A stretch of 61,423 bases of DNA from Halocatena pleomorpha (GTDB taxonomy: Archaea > Halobacteriota > Halobacteria > Halobacteriales > Haloarculaceae): contig NZ_RRCH01000040.1 in NCBI RefSeq assembly GCF_003862495.1, positions 1-61,423 on the forward strand. Direction: 5' to 3'. Positions 8,845 to 18,130 of the stretch are shown here, one piece after another; position 1 is the stretch's first letter, and each line of letters begins with the position of its first letter. The position numbers were made by a program, and so were the translations under genes. The notes below the pieces were generated by a model. It searched no databases, was not told where the DNA came from, and saw only the letters and a list, made by a program, of their open reading frames with translations.

Positions 8845-9993
8845 TCACACTCGTTCGATGAGCGTGGCGATGCCCTGTCCAAAGCCGATACACATGGTCG
8901 AAAGCGCGATGTCTAAGCCGGTACGGTCGAGTTCGTGGGCGAGTTTCGTCACGAGCGCAGCGCCGGTGGCTCCGAGTGGGTGCCCATGGGCGATCGCTCC
9001 GCCGTTGACATTGGTTCGGTCCCAGTCCGCGCCGGTTTCTTCGAGCCACGCACAGATCACGGGGGCAAACGCCTCGTTGACCTCGAACAGATCGATGTCG
9101 TCGATCGTCATGTTGTTTTGATCGAGAAGTTCCTGCGTGGCTGGAATGGGTCCCGTGAGCATCGTGATCGGATCGACACCGACCACGTGGCTGTCGATGA
9201 TCCGGGCCATCGGCTCCCAGCCGTGTTCGGCAGCCGCATCGGCGCTTGCCATCAACAACGCTGATGCGCCGTCTACGATTCCCGAGGAGTTCCCCGGGTG
9301 AACGACGCCGTTGCCTGCTGATCGAAACGCGAGCGGGAGGTCGTGAAGCGTCTCCTCAGTTGTCTCGGGACGTGGGTGTTCGTCTCGTTCGACTGTCACC
9401 GATTCGCCGTCGAGTTCCGTCTCGACCGGAACGATCTGATCGTCATAGTGGCCCGCCTCCCACGCAGCATCCCACCGGTGTTGGGAATCGACGGCAATCG
9501 CGTCGACATCTGCCCGCGTGAATTCCCACTGCTCTGCGATCCGTTCGGCCCCCTCTCCTTGTGTCGTAAGCTCATCGAACTGCTCGAAATACGTTTCGGA
9601 CAAGGAGTTCCCATCTGAACCCATCGGGACACGAGACATATGCTCGACGCCACCCGCGACGATCACGTCGTGTGCTCCCGCTTGTATCTGTCCAGCCGCG
9701 AAGTTGACGGCCTGTTGGCCCGACCCACACATACGATTGAGTTGAACGCCCGGAACGCCGTCGCCCCACCCAGCGACCATCGACGCAATCCGACCGATGT
9801 TCAGTCCCTGTTCTTCGATTGGAGTGACACACCCATAGATCACGTCTTCGATGAGTTCCGGATCGAATCCGTTGCGCTCTTGAAGCGCTACCAACGGCTC
9901 AGCCGCCAAATCTTGCGGATGGGTGTCGCTGAACACACCTGATTGCTTGCCGAACGGAGTGCGGACGCCGTCGATGATGACTGCTTCTCGCAT
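8845..9993 (-). CDS. Thiolase family protein (acetyl-CoA C-acyltransferase)
   Basis: This 382-residue thiolase starts at MREAVIIDGVRTPFGK, the family's usual first strand. All active-site elements are present: nucleophile Cys89 in NRMCGSGQQ, NEAFAP, His338 in GHPLGATGA and Cys368 in STMCIGFGQG. It condenses or cleaves 3-oxoacyl-CoA. It is followed by an enoyl-CoA hydratase gene on the same strand, pointing to fatty-acid breakdown, although a biosynthetic acetoacetyl-CoA role cannot be excluded. Confidence 0.92.
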   Translation of the reverse strand: MREAVIIDGVRTPFGKQSGVFSDTHPQDLAAEPLVALQERNGFDPELIEDVIYGCVTPIEEQGLNIGRIASMVAGWGDGVPGVQLNRMCGSGQQAVNFAAGQIQAGAHDVIVAGGVEHMSRVPMGSDGNSLSETYFEQFDELTTQGEGAERIAEQWEFTRADVDAIAVDSQHRWDAAWEAGHYDDQIVPVETELDGESVTVERDEHPRPETTEETLHDLPLAFRSAGNGVVHPGNSSGIVDGASALLMASADAAAEHGWEPMARIIDSHVVGVDPITMLTGPIPATQELLDQNNMTIDDIDLFEVNEAFAPVICAWLEETGADWDRTNVNGGAIAHGHPLGATGAALVTKLAHELDRTGLDIALSTMCIGFGQGIATLIERV

Positions 9994-10244
9994 TACTGTG
10001 CGATATCGTCCGATCACTCAAATAGTTCATCTAGAGGATACAAGCCGATTTATATATAGAGTTAGTTTCATAAGTTTCTTACCACAGTTATTGGGATCAT
10101 ATTACAAATATATATTGTATTGTACGTGGTTGTTGCTTATATCCAATAGAAAGGAAACGTTCCATGATTACAATTTATAAATAAAAATCCAAAGTAGATA
10201 TATCCTAATTAAATTGGTATACAATTCAGCCTTTCCACAAAGCG

Positions 10245-10250
10245 TATAAT
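10245..10250 (+). promoter_or_regulatory. TATA box of the polysaccharide deacetylase gene
   Basis: TATAAT begins 29 bases before the ATG at 10274, the same spacing as at 6025 and 15103, implying a leaderless or nearly leaderless transcript. The rest of the gap from 9994 is very AT-rich and holds no supported gene. Confidence 0.5.
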
Positions 10251-10273
10251 GGCGACCGACTGATTGACGATAC

Positions 10274-11524
10274 ATGCAACGCCAGTCGACTCGACGGACG
10301 TTCCTCACGGCAGTTGGTGTTGTTGGGGCAATGTCGGTTGCTGGATGCTCTTCACTTCCAGGGAACGGTGGGTCAACGTCCGCTAGTCCTACCGACACGA
10401 GAACCACAGGCAGCGGAACGAGCGACGATTCCAGCGTACCTGAAACAGTGGTTGATGACTTCGAGGATATTTCGAGGTGGGAGGTCACTCACGGTCGGTT
10501 GCGAAGCACCGGTCAGGACGTGTTCCAAGGCAACCAATCACTAGTGCTCGAACCAAAAAACGGCGCGAGCGAACCAGTTGCCAAGATCTCCCGTGCGTTC
10601 TATCCGGAGGTACTGGATCTCAGCAGTCACGATCTCTCATTGGCGGTGAAGGTGAACAAACCAGACAGTATCAAGATACGAGCGGAGATCATCGCGCCCG
10701 CTCAAAGCGCGATGCTCACCTCCACTCGACACATTCCCCTTGAACTCGATGGATGGGTCCGATTTGATCTCGGCTACACCGGCAAGCGAGGTAATCCGGT
10801 GTTAGACAACGTAACCAATGTAAACCTCCAGATCGGACCTGTGGACAAATCCTTTCAGGTGTTGGTCGACGATCTGCGAAAGATACCGAAACCGGATACC
10901 GGGAAAGTGATGTTCCAATTCGATGATGGACACGTGAGCGCGTATGAAACGGCCTATCCGACGTTGAAGCAGAACGGTTGGCCGGGCGCAGTCGCTGTCG
11001 TTTCTGACGCAGTAGGTGCCCAAGACCGCATTACTGAAGCCAACATGCGGGAGATGGCCACCAACGACTGGGATATGATCGGCCACGCTGGTGAACTGCT
11101 CCCCGACCACTCATCCCAGAAGCAACGGCAGATACTCCAGCAGACCAAGGAATATCTTGAGGTGAAAGGATTCACGGACGGTGCCCGTCATTTCGTTGCT
11201 CCCTACAGCCGAGTCGATAGCGCCACTCTTGATCACATCAGTGATCTGTTCGAAACCGGTTACCTCTTCGGCGCAGGTCCGAACAACGCCAAGCATCCGA
11301 GTAATCCCGCGTTCATCTCCCGCGTTCAGGGACCGTCGGCAGACGGCGCGAGTCAGATCATTGATATGGCCGCCGAATTCAACCAATTAGCCGTCATCTC
11401 CTACCACGAAATCGGAGGCGAGGGCGTTTCCGTTGAGACGTTTGAGCGGGTTGTCGACCACGTCGCTAGCAAAGATGTTGATGTCATCACCCCTTCACAA
11501 CTCGTCGACAGCGATAGCTGGTAA
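10274..11524 (+). CDS. Polysaccharide deacetylase (NodB-fold) lipoprotein, Tat-exported
   Basis: This 416-residue protein has a Tat signal (TRRTFLTAVG, 6-15) and a lipobox ending at Cys25 (VAGC). After a Ser/Thr/Gly-rich linker comes a carbohydrate-binding-like beta domain (about 60-205). A NodB-type deacetylase domain follows (about 210-410), beginning KVMFQFDDGH with the metal Asp pair and then IGHAGELL carrying a His. It should act on surface or environmental polysaccharide outside the cell, as a carbohydrate esterase family 4 relative. The second metal His of the canonical HxxxH is not plainly visible, so activity needs checking. It stands alone. Confidence 0.8.
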   Translation: MQRQSTRRTFLTAVGVVGAMSVAGCSSLPGNGGSTSASPTDTRTTGSGTSDDSSVPETVVDDFEDISRWEVTHGRLRSTGQDVFQGNQSLVLEPKNGASEPVAKISRAFYPEVLDLSSHDLSLAVKVNKPDSIKIRAEIIAPAQSAMLTSTRHIPLELDGWVRFDLGYTGKRGNPVLDNVTNVNLQIGPVDKSFQVLVDDLRKIPKPDTGKVMFQFDDGHVSAYETAYPTLKQNGWPGAVAVVSDAVGAQDRITEANMREMATNDWDMIGHAGELLPDHSSQKQRQILQQTKEYLEVKGFTDGARHFVAPYSRVDSATLDHISDLFETGYLFGAGPNNAKHPSNPAFISRVQGPSADGASQIIDMAAEFNQLAVISYHEIGGEGVSVETFERVVDHVASKDVDVITPSQLVDSDSW

Positions 11525-11775
11525 CAGCACGCGTGTTATCGGTTGCTGTTCGTTCGGCCGTGGTATTTTCCGGTAACTGGGACGCACTGACGTTATCGCT
11601 ATCGGGCGACGCTCGCGCGTAGACGTGCTTTCTCCTCCGTACTGATCGATAGTTCCGTGTTATCCTGTCATACGTTATGGCAAAAACGACCTCGGTCGGG
11701 TAGCACCGACATGACTGGCCGCAAGCCAGAGATACAATCCTTGGGAGATCTTGTATCACAAACCATGGAAAAATT

Positions 11776-13482
11776 ATGAACACTGTTGAACGGTGGAAAC
11801 AAAATAAACATCCATTAGACGTTATCGATGACGTATACGAGTACGCCCAAGAGGGATTGACGTTCGACGAGATCGAAGCCCGTGCCGGTGAGGGTGAGTG
11901 GGAGCGGTTGAAGTGGGCGGGGCTGTACACCCACGGCCAGCACCGGGGGTATTTCATGCTCCGAACGAAGGTACCAGGCGGATATCTCACGCCCGAGCAG
12001 GCCGAAGTGATCGGTACCGTCGCTGAGGAGTTCGCTACTGCTCCCGAAGCGTTCGGCGGGAACGAGCAAAACGAGGAGTGGGGTGACGGCTTTCTCGACA
12101 TCACGACCCGTCAGGACGTGCAGATGCACTGGATCGAGATCGAGGACATCCCCGAGATATGGGAGCGATACGACGCTGTGGATCTCACGACGGTTCAGGG
12201 ATGCGGTGACGGCGCACGAAACGTCTTGGGCTGTCCAGCCGCCGGTCTCGACGATCACGAGTGTTTCGACGCTCAGCCGGTCGTGAACGCGGTTTCGGAC
12301 TTTTTCACGGGGAATCGGGAGTACGCGAACCTCCCCCGGAAGTTCAAAATGACGATCACGGGCTGTCGAGAGGATTGTGCCCAATCACAGATCAACGACG
12401 TGGGATTAACACCGGCAAAGCGACAGATCGACGGCGACTGGTACTACGGCTTTCACGCCCGCGTCGGTGGCGGGCTGTCGGATGGGCCGCGGATGGCCTC
12501 ACCGCTCGACGTGTTTGTCCGTCCGGAGGATACGGTCGAATTCTGCCGTGCCGTCGCGCAAGTGTTCAAAGAGCTTGGCGACCGCAACAACCGCGGGGTG
12601 TGCCGGATGCGGTATCTCGTCGAACAGCTTGGTCCGGAAACGTTTGAGAGAGCCGTTCGTGATCGGTGTTCGGTTCCCCTACGCGATCGCGGCGTGGATC
12701 TCACCGAAGGATACACCGGTGATCATGTCGGTGTTCACGAACAGGACGCCGACGGACTGTCGTACGTCGGCTTCAACGTCATCACTGGACGGATCGGTGG
12801 ATCGGAGTTCGCGTCGGCCGCCCGCGCCGCTCGTCGATACGGTACCGAGGAAGCCTCGATTCGGTTGGCGACCGACCAGAACTTCCTACTCAGTCACGTG
12901 CCGAACGACGCCATCGATGACCTCGTCTCCGAGCCGTTCGCTGTCGACTACCAGCCCGATCCCGGTCCCTTTTCCCGTGGTGCAGTCGGCTGCACCGGCA
13001 GTGAATTCTGTAACTACGGGATCATCGAGACGAAACAGCGCGTCAAACGATGGGCGCGGGCATTGGACGAACGCATCGAGACGCCGGCCGAGTTGGATGT
13101 CGTTCGGATGCACATGAGCGGCTGTTCGGCCTCCTGCGCCCAACCACAGATCGCTGACATTGGGTTCCGAGGCGAGACAGTCGCGGTAACCGATCCCGAG
13201 CGAAGTAGTAACGAGGAAGGCGACACCATCGTCGAAGGGATGGATGTCGGTCTCGGGGGGAGCCTCGGCGCGGACAACGCCTTTATCGACTGGATCGAGA
13301 CCGCTGTTCCGGCTGACGCCGTGATTCCGGCACTTGAACAACTGTTCGTCGTCTACGCCGAGGAACGCGTCGAGGGTGAACGGTTCTATGAGTGGTGTCG
13401 CCGGATGGATAACGACAGGCTTCGAACACTTATGCAACGCGCTGACGCGCCGGTTTCGCGGGGTGTTTCCCGTGGGGACTGA
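11776..13482 (+). CDS. Siroheme/[4Fe-4S] nitrite or sulfite reductase
   Basis: This 568-residue protein has the two pseudo-repeats of the assimilatory reductase family. The cluster/siroheme cysteines are complete: Cys406 and Cys412 in GCTGSEFC, and Cys450 and Cys454 in GCSASC. The first repeat carries the degenerate TGCREDC. It should catalyse six-electron reduction of nitrite to ammonium or sulfite to sulfide. Haloarchaeal members are usually annotated as ferredoxin-nitrite reductase. No nitrate reductase or transporter gene is nearby. The next gene, an FrhB-like protein with two ferredoxin motifs, overlaps its end by 11 bases and is the obvious candidate electron donor. Confidence 0.85.
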   Translation: MNTVERWKQNKHPLDVIDDVYEYAQEGLTFDEIEARAGEGEWERLKWAGLYTHGQHRGYFMLRTKVPGGYLTPEQAEVIGTVAEEFATAPEAFGGNEQNEEWGDGFLDITTRQDVQMHWIEIEDIPEIWERYDAVDLTTVQGCGDGARNVLGCPAAGLDDHECFDAQPVVNAVSDFFTGNREYANLPRKFKMTITGCREDCAQSQINDVGLTPAKRQIDGDWYYGFHARVGGGLSDGPRMASPLDVFVRPEDTVEFCRAVAQVFKELGDRNNRGVCRMRYLVEQLGPETFERAVRDRCSVPLRDRGVDLTEGYTGDHVGVHEQDADGLSYVGFNVITGRIGGSEFASAARAARRYGTEEASIRLATDQNFLLSHVPNDAIDDLVSEPFAVDYQPDPGPFSRGAVGCTGSEFCNYGIIETKQRVKRWARALDERIETPAELDVVRMHMSGCSASCAQPQIADIGFRGETVAVTDPERSSNEEGDTIVEGMDVGLGGSLGADNAFIDWIETAVPADAVIPALEQLFVVYAEERVEGERFYEWCRRMDNDRLRTLMQRADAPVSRGVSRGD

Positions 13483-14908
13483 TCCAGGGTCCTCTGAGGA
13501 GCGATCCCTGCCGGGCGTGCCGACCGTTGCCTCCGACGAACACGCGCTCGCGGACGGGGGAAGCGTTCCGACGAACGTCGATCGAGACGGCGATCTCGGT
13601 CCGATCGAATTCACCCAGCCAGCGAAAAACGCCAGTCAGGACGTTACACACGGCCAACCCGATGAGCGCGTGGGCGTTCCCGATGGCGTGGCGCTCGATA
13701 CCCCAGGCTACGGCATCCGCAACGAGATGAACGAGATCGAAACGCCCGACGAGAAAACGTGGTTCATGGAACTCGACGAGGCAGTCATTCAGGATGACCG
13801 GTGTATCCAGTGTGGAACCTGTGTCGCGTCCTGTCCGTCCGATTCAATCGGGATCGGCGCGGATGGACTCCCAAAACTGGTGAAGATGTGCACGGGTTGT
13901 TCTCTCTGTTGGGATTTCTGCCCTCGGGGTGGGCTTCGGTACGAGCGTCAGTGGAAGATCACCGGCGGCGAGGACAACGTGAGCGGTGCGGGCGATCCGA
14001 TCACCGAGTTCTCAGCGAAAGTCAACGATGAGTGGCGTGAGAACGCTCAGGATGGCGGTGTCGTCACGAGCGTCCTAATCCACCTGCTTGAAGCCAACGA
14101 GATCGACGGCGCGCTCATCGCAACCGAATCTGAGACGGACCCGTGGAAAGCCGAGTCGTTCCTCGCAACCACACCGACAGAGCTGATCGAGAACGCCGGG
14201 AGTTTCTACAACCAGACAATGGCACTCGGCAATCTCGACATCGCCCGCTGGGAGCACAAACTCCCGGACAAACCGCCGGAGGAACTCTCATTGGCGCTCG
14301 TGGGAACGCCGTGTGAGATCGAAGGCGTTCGGGCGCTCCAGGATTTCGACTGGGACTATCAGTCCCAAGACGCGTGCGTGCGCGCGATCGATTACACGAT
14401 TGCGTTACTGTGTACGAAGAACTTTAACTATCAGAAACTCATCGGGGAGCAACTCGAAGCGAAACGAGGGATCGATCCGAATGACATCGGCAAGCTCGAC
14501 GTGCTTCACGGGAAAATGATGGTGTACGACCGGCAGGGAGAGATGGTGCTCCAAGCGGACGTCGAACAGTTCCACGACGCGGCGCTCAAAGGCTGCGATG
14601 AGTGTGCGGATTTCTCGGGACTCTGTGCGGATCTGGCCGTCGGTTCGGTCGGAAGCAGCGAGGCATACTCTAGCGTCATCGTTCGTACTGAGGCGGGTAT
14701 GACAGCGTGGGAACTGACGGCTGAGGACCTCAATTTTCACGATCTCGAAGACCGCAGCGCGATCGGGAAACTCCAAGGCTGGGACAAAAAGAAGGCCTTC
14801 GACTCGCTTGAACGACCGTTCGATCCCGACGCCCCTCGGTTCATCGAATACACAGACCACGCAGACCAGTACGCCACTAAAACTAATCCCCACGACGCCG
14901 ACCACTGA
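13472..14908 (+). CDS. FrhB-like F420-binding iron-sulfur protein (coenzyme F420 hydrogenase/dehydrogenase beta subunit family)
   Basis: The chosen start is GTG at 13472, giving 478 residues and an 11-base overlap with the reductase; later in-frame starts are possible. A variable acidic N-terminus of about 90 residues precedes MNEIETPDEKTW. Two [4Fe-4S] ferredoxin motifs follow: Cys111, 114, 117, 121 (CIQCGTCVASC) and Cys140, 143, 146, 150 (CTGCSLCWDFC). After them come the N- and C-terminal FrhB domains (ALVGTPCEIEGVRAL, and a Cys-rich CDECADFSGLC near the end). FrhB proteins bind FAD and coenzyme F420 and pass electrons into iron-sulfur clusters. The tight coupling to the reductase suggests F420H2- or ferredoxin-driven reduction. 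Confidence 0.85.
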   Translation: MGTDPGSSEERSLPGVPTVASDEHALADGGSVPTNVDRDGDLGPIEFTQPAKNASQDVTHGQPDERVGVPDGVALDTPGYGIRNEMNEIETPDEKTWFMELDEAVIQDDRCIQCGTCVASCPSDSIGIGADGLPKLVKMCTGCSLCWDFCPRGGLRYERQWKITGGEDNVSGAGDPITEFSAKVNDEWRENAQDGGVVTSVLIHLLEANEIDGALIATESETDPWKAESFLATTPTELIENAGSFYNQTMALGNLDIARWEHKLPDKPPEELSLALVGTPCEIEGVRALQDFDWDYQSQDACVRAIDYTIALLCTKNFNYQKLIGEQLEAKRGIDPNDIGKLDVLHGKMMVYDRQGEMVLQADVEQFHDAALKGCDECADFSGLCADLAVGSVGSSEAYSSVIVRTEAGMTAWELTAEDLNFHDLEDRSAIGKLQGWDKKKAFDSLERPFDPDAPRFIEYTDHADQYATKTNPHDADH

Positions 14909-15073
14909 TCTGACGGGGATCAATTCCTCATTTGAGGAATACAAATAAGTATTTGAATTTTTATTAGTAGTACAGGAAGATACATGGGTGTTCTTCAAAC
15001 GCCCGAGACCGCTGTTCTCACACCAAATGGTACATCATAGTTGCTTGATCAGTTTCGAAAACAACCGCAACGG

Positions 15074-15079
15074 TTATAC
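15074..15079 (+). promoter_or_regulatory. TATA box of the MscS gene
   Basis: TTATAC begins 29 bases before the ATG at 15103, again implying a nearly leaderless transcript. The gap from 14909 is otherwise AT-rich with no supported gene. Confidence 0.45.
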
Positions 15080-15102
15080 GACTATTACTGTTCATACCAA
15101 CA

Positions 15103-16011
15103 ATGCATCCGATACTCCAGACGAATACTGCTAATACAGTCGACGAGTTGGTTGTGGAGCTCCTAGGAATGGCGCTTAAAGCGCTTGGGACGATGGTAAC
15201 GTTCGTCGCCGCGTTCGTGTTGCTGTACTACGCGCTGAAACGGGTGTTCAAGCCCCGTCTTCGGCATGTTCTAGAGTCGCGTGGAGTCAATCCGACAGTG
15301 CTCAGCCTCACGATGAGTGTTACGGAAGCGGCGGCCCTTCTCATAGCGATCGCGGCCGCTTCGACCATCGCGGAGTTTGGGGTCGTGATGTCCGCGTTTG
15401 CGACGCTCACGGGAGCGGTCGCGCTGGCAGTCGGGTTTGCCGCCCAAGACATCATCAGCAACTTCGTGTCCGGCATTTTCATCCTTCGTGACGAGCCGTT
15501 TCACGTCGGTGACTGGATCGAGTGGAACGACAACGAGGGCGTCGTGCGTGACGTTCAGCTCCGTACGACGAAGATCGAGACGTTTGACAACGAAGTGATC
15601 ACTGTTCCCAACTCCCATCTTGCGAACAACGCGGTTACGAACCCCGTTTCGAACGACACGCTGCGGATCACGTTCTTGTTCGGGATCGACTACGACGACG
15701 ACATCGAACACGCAAAGCAGGTCATCCTTGAGGAAGCACGCAGCACGCAGGGCGCGGTCAGCGATCCGAGTCCTGTCGTCAGGCTCACGGAGCTTGGAAA
15801 CTCGTACGTCGGATTGACGGGCGCGGTCTGGATCGACGACCCGACACACAGTGACTACGTGAAGGTTCGATCCGATTTCGTTCAAGCAGTCAAAGAGCGG
15901 TTCGACGCCGAGGGGATCGACATGCCCTACCCCTTCACCGAACTCACTGGTGAGGTTTCAATCGCCGAACCCGCCGCACCGACCCAACGCGACGCGACAG
16001 TCAACGACTGA
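15103..16011 (+). CDS. Small-conductance mechanosensitive channel (MscS family)
   Basis: This 302-residue protein has three N-terminal membrane segments (about 26-46, 66-90 and 92-118). The last is the glycine/alanine-rich pore helix TLTGAVALAVGFAAQD. The MscS beta domain follows (DEPFHVGDWIEWN, then TVPNSHLANNAVTN) and an alpha/beta C-terminal domain runs to about residue 285. It releases solutes when membrane tension rises on dilution, a clear need in a salt-in organism. The gene is monocistronic with its own TATA box and converges on the FMN oxidase gene 25 bases away. Confidence 0.93.
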   Translation: MHPILQTNTANTVDELVVELLGMALKALGTMVTFVAAFVLLYYALKRVFKPRLRHVLESRGVNPTVLSLTMSVTEAAALLIAIAAASTIAEFGVVMSAFATLTGAVALAVGFAAQDIISNFVSGIFILRDEPFHVGDWIEWNDNEGVVRDVQLRTTKIETFDNEVITVPNSHLANNAVTNPVSNDTLRITFLFGIDYDDDIEHAKQVILEEARSTQGAVSDPSPVVRLTELGNSYVGLTGAVWIDDPTHSDYVKVRSDFVQAVKERFDAEGIDMPYPFTELTGEVSIAEPAAPTQRDATVND

Positions 16012-16035
16012 ACCGGCGTACCCCCGTTTTGCCGA

Positions 16036-17217
16036 TCACCGAGAAACGAGTAGCGATCGGTCGAGGTCGGCAACGCTCGTTCTGCCGGTGTTTGCGAGTG
16101 TGAGATCCAACTCCGCTCGGATATTTTCGAGTACCGATCGAACACCGTCGGCACCGTCGAGTGCCAACCCGTACACGACGGGCCGACCGATGCCCACCGC
16201 GTCGGCACCGAGCGCTAGCGCCGTGAGCGCGTCGGCTCCCGACCTGACGCCGCTGTCGAAGAACACGGCGCTCCGTCCAGCCACCCGTTCGACGATTCGG
16301 GGAAGCGCGTCAAGCGCGCTGAGCTCCCCGTCGACTTGCCGCCCGCCGTGATTGGAGACGACGATCCCGTCCACGCCGTGATCAACGGCTGTCTCGGCGT
16401 CGTCAGGGTGGAGCAACCCTTTAACGACCACCGGAAGATCAGTCATCGAGCACAGATCCGACACCGCGTCCCACGTGATCGTTGGATCACCGAACGTGTC
16501 GAGGAAGTGCTGGACTGCAGCGTCTTCGTTTTCCGACGGTGGCTCCGTAAGCCCGTCACAGAACGCCGGATCACTCGTGTAGTTCGCGAGCCCGTGCCCA
16601 TCGAGCATCGGGAGATATCCTTGTTCGAGGTCCCGCTCGCGCCAACCCAAAAGCGGCACATCGACCGTGAGAACGATCGCGTCACAGCCGGCGTTCTCGG
16701 CTCGCCGCACGAAGCTCTCGGTGATCGACCGATCCGACGACCAGTACAGTTGGAACCACGTCGGTGTCTCTCCCAGTTGGTCTGTGATCTCCTCGATCGG
16801 GAACGACGAAACCGAACTGAGACAGATCGGAACGTCGAGATCCGCGGCGGCTCGGGCGGTCTCAAGGACGCCGTCCTCGTGGACGATCGACTGCACGCCG
16901 ATAGGCGCGATCTGCATCGGAAGGTCCCACTGTTGTCCGAACACGTTAACGCTGAGATCACGTTCGCTCACGTCCCGTAGCAGTCGCGGCACGACGCGCC
17001 ACTCATCGAACGCGCGGCGGTTCTCGGTCATCGTTTCCCCGCTACCGGCACCGCCAGCGACGTACGCCGCTGCCCGGTCGTCCATCGCCTCGGTCGCTGC
17101 CGCTTCGAGCGCGGTCCATCGGACCGGAATCTCCGGTGGCCGGTCAGCAAGCGTTCCCATCGCGTAGATCTCTTGTTGACGGTGCTCTCCGTACGGCTCA
17201 CTCGGATCAAACGTCAT
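16036..17217 (-). CDS. FMN-dependent 2-hydroxyacid oxidase/dehydrogenase (lactate monooxygenase-like)
   Basis: This 393-residue TIM-barrel flavoprotein belongs to the glycolate oxidase/lactate oxidase family. It shows PIGVQSIVHEDG for FMN binding, TVDVPLLGWRERDL, the VVVKGLL lysine strand, and SNHGGRQVDG with the catalytic His and substrate Arg, then DSGVRSGADALTALALGAD for the phosphate site. The closest named relatives are lactate 2-monooxygenases. It would oxidise L-lactate or a related 2-hydroxyacid; the substrate is not certain. The gene stands alone. Confidence 0.88.
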   Translation of the reverse strand: MTFDPSEPYGEHRQQEIYAMGTLADRPPEIPVRWTALEAAATEAMDDRAAAYVAGGAGSGETMTENRRAFDEWRVVPRLLRDVSERDLSVNVFGQQWDLPMQIAPIGVQSIVHEDGVLETARAAADLDVPICLSSVSSFPIEEITDQLGETPTWFQLYWSSDRSITESFVRRAENAGCDAIVLTVDVPLLGWRERDLEQGYLPMLDGHGLANYTSDPAFCDGLTEPPSENEDAAVQHFLDTFGDPTITWDAVSDLCSMTDLPVVVKGLLHPDDAETAVDHGVDGIVVSNHGGRQVDGELSALDALPRIVERVAGRSAVFFDSGVRSGADALTALALGADAVGIGRPVVYGLALDGADGVRSVLENIRAELDLTLANTGRTSVADLDRSLLVSR

Positions 17218-17420
17218 ATCGATGTGTTGAGCATGAACGGGCCGAGCGATTCAGCGAGAACGCGCTTCTGTCGAGTGGCCCATCGGGCACGCAAACGGTT
17301 GTGTTCCGGCTCTCGATCGGGATTCTGTTGCACGATGTTCCCCTTGTGAAAGGATACGGATATCGTTACCACCGTTCATACTGGGGCGTTTTTCAGCAGA
17401 GGAGTGCGCCCTGACTCGCT

Positions 17421-18048
17421 TCAGTGTTGGCTCCACTCCACTTTCGAGATGCCACCGTCGTACTCCTTTTCGAGCACGACTGTGACGGCGTCAGGGGTAA
17501 CGTCCGATGGAATATCGAAGCTAACCCATCCCGTCCACGGTTCGTTCGCTCGGATTGAGCCCTTATTGCGGGCTGCGTGGTAAAAATCACCTTCGATGGG
17601 CGAACCGATCGGACCCTTCAGACGCCCGGACTCGGGGTGTACCGTGCCGTTTGCTCGAATCGAGAAATGATCGTCGTCAGGCATGTTCAGGACATCACCG
17701 CTGTCGGGAACGAATTCGACGTACGCAAAGAGGAACGCGTCGCCGTTGTCGGGCGTATAGGTGGTGTTCCTGTTAACCCACAGATCTTTCGCCGTCGTGT
17801 AAGAAGAATGTTTCTGCACCTTACGAACCGTAGTTGAATGCGGACACCGTTACACTCACTGGCGTGTCAACGGTTGCGTTTTCCGGCGGTTCGATCTTGT
17901 AATTGGTAAACTGTGCCGGTCCATCGACAATCGTCGGTTTCGGTGTCGTAGATTTCTCGTTACTATTGATAGAAAGCATACTACAACCAGCTAGTCCTGT
18001 GGGTCCGAATCCACTCACTGCAGCGAGATACACGCGACGATTCATCAT
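17421..18048 (-). pseudogene. Frameshifted haloarchaeal lipoprotein (DUF4352-like)
   Basis: Two reading frames on the same strand join end to end. The first (18048 to 17821) encodes a signal with NRRVYL, a lipobox LAGC and the start of an immunoglobulin-like domain (FTNYKIEPPENATVDTPVSV). It stops at a TAA at 17823-17821 just after AFNYGS. The second (17819 to 17421) continues with QKHSSYTTAKDLWVN and DAFLFAYVEFVPDSG and ends KVEWSQH, but begins without any signal. Dropping one base at the stop (for example the T of TAA) restores one continuous protein of about 208 residues. Either a real frameshift or a sequencing error explains it. The function is unknown; such lipoproteins are surface-exposed. 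Confidence 0.75.
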
Positions 18049-18130
18049 GTATGGATCACTATTTATATTAAAAAACATTTCGATAACATACCGTATTATA
18101 ACCAGATTGTCCAGTATAACTACCGATGCG

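Noticed and set aside
13334-13471. Longer N-terminus for the FrhB-like protein
   Set aside because: The open frame extends back into the reductase gene, but that part is a shadow of the reductase coding sequence.
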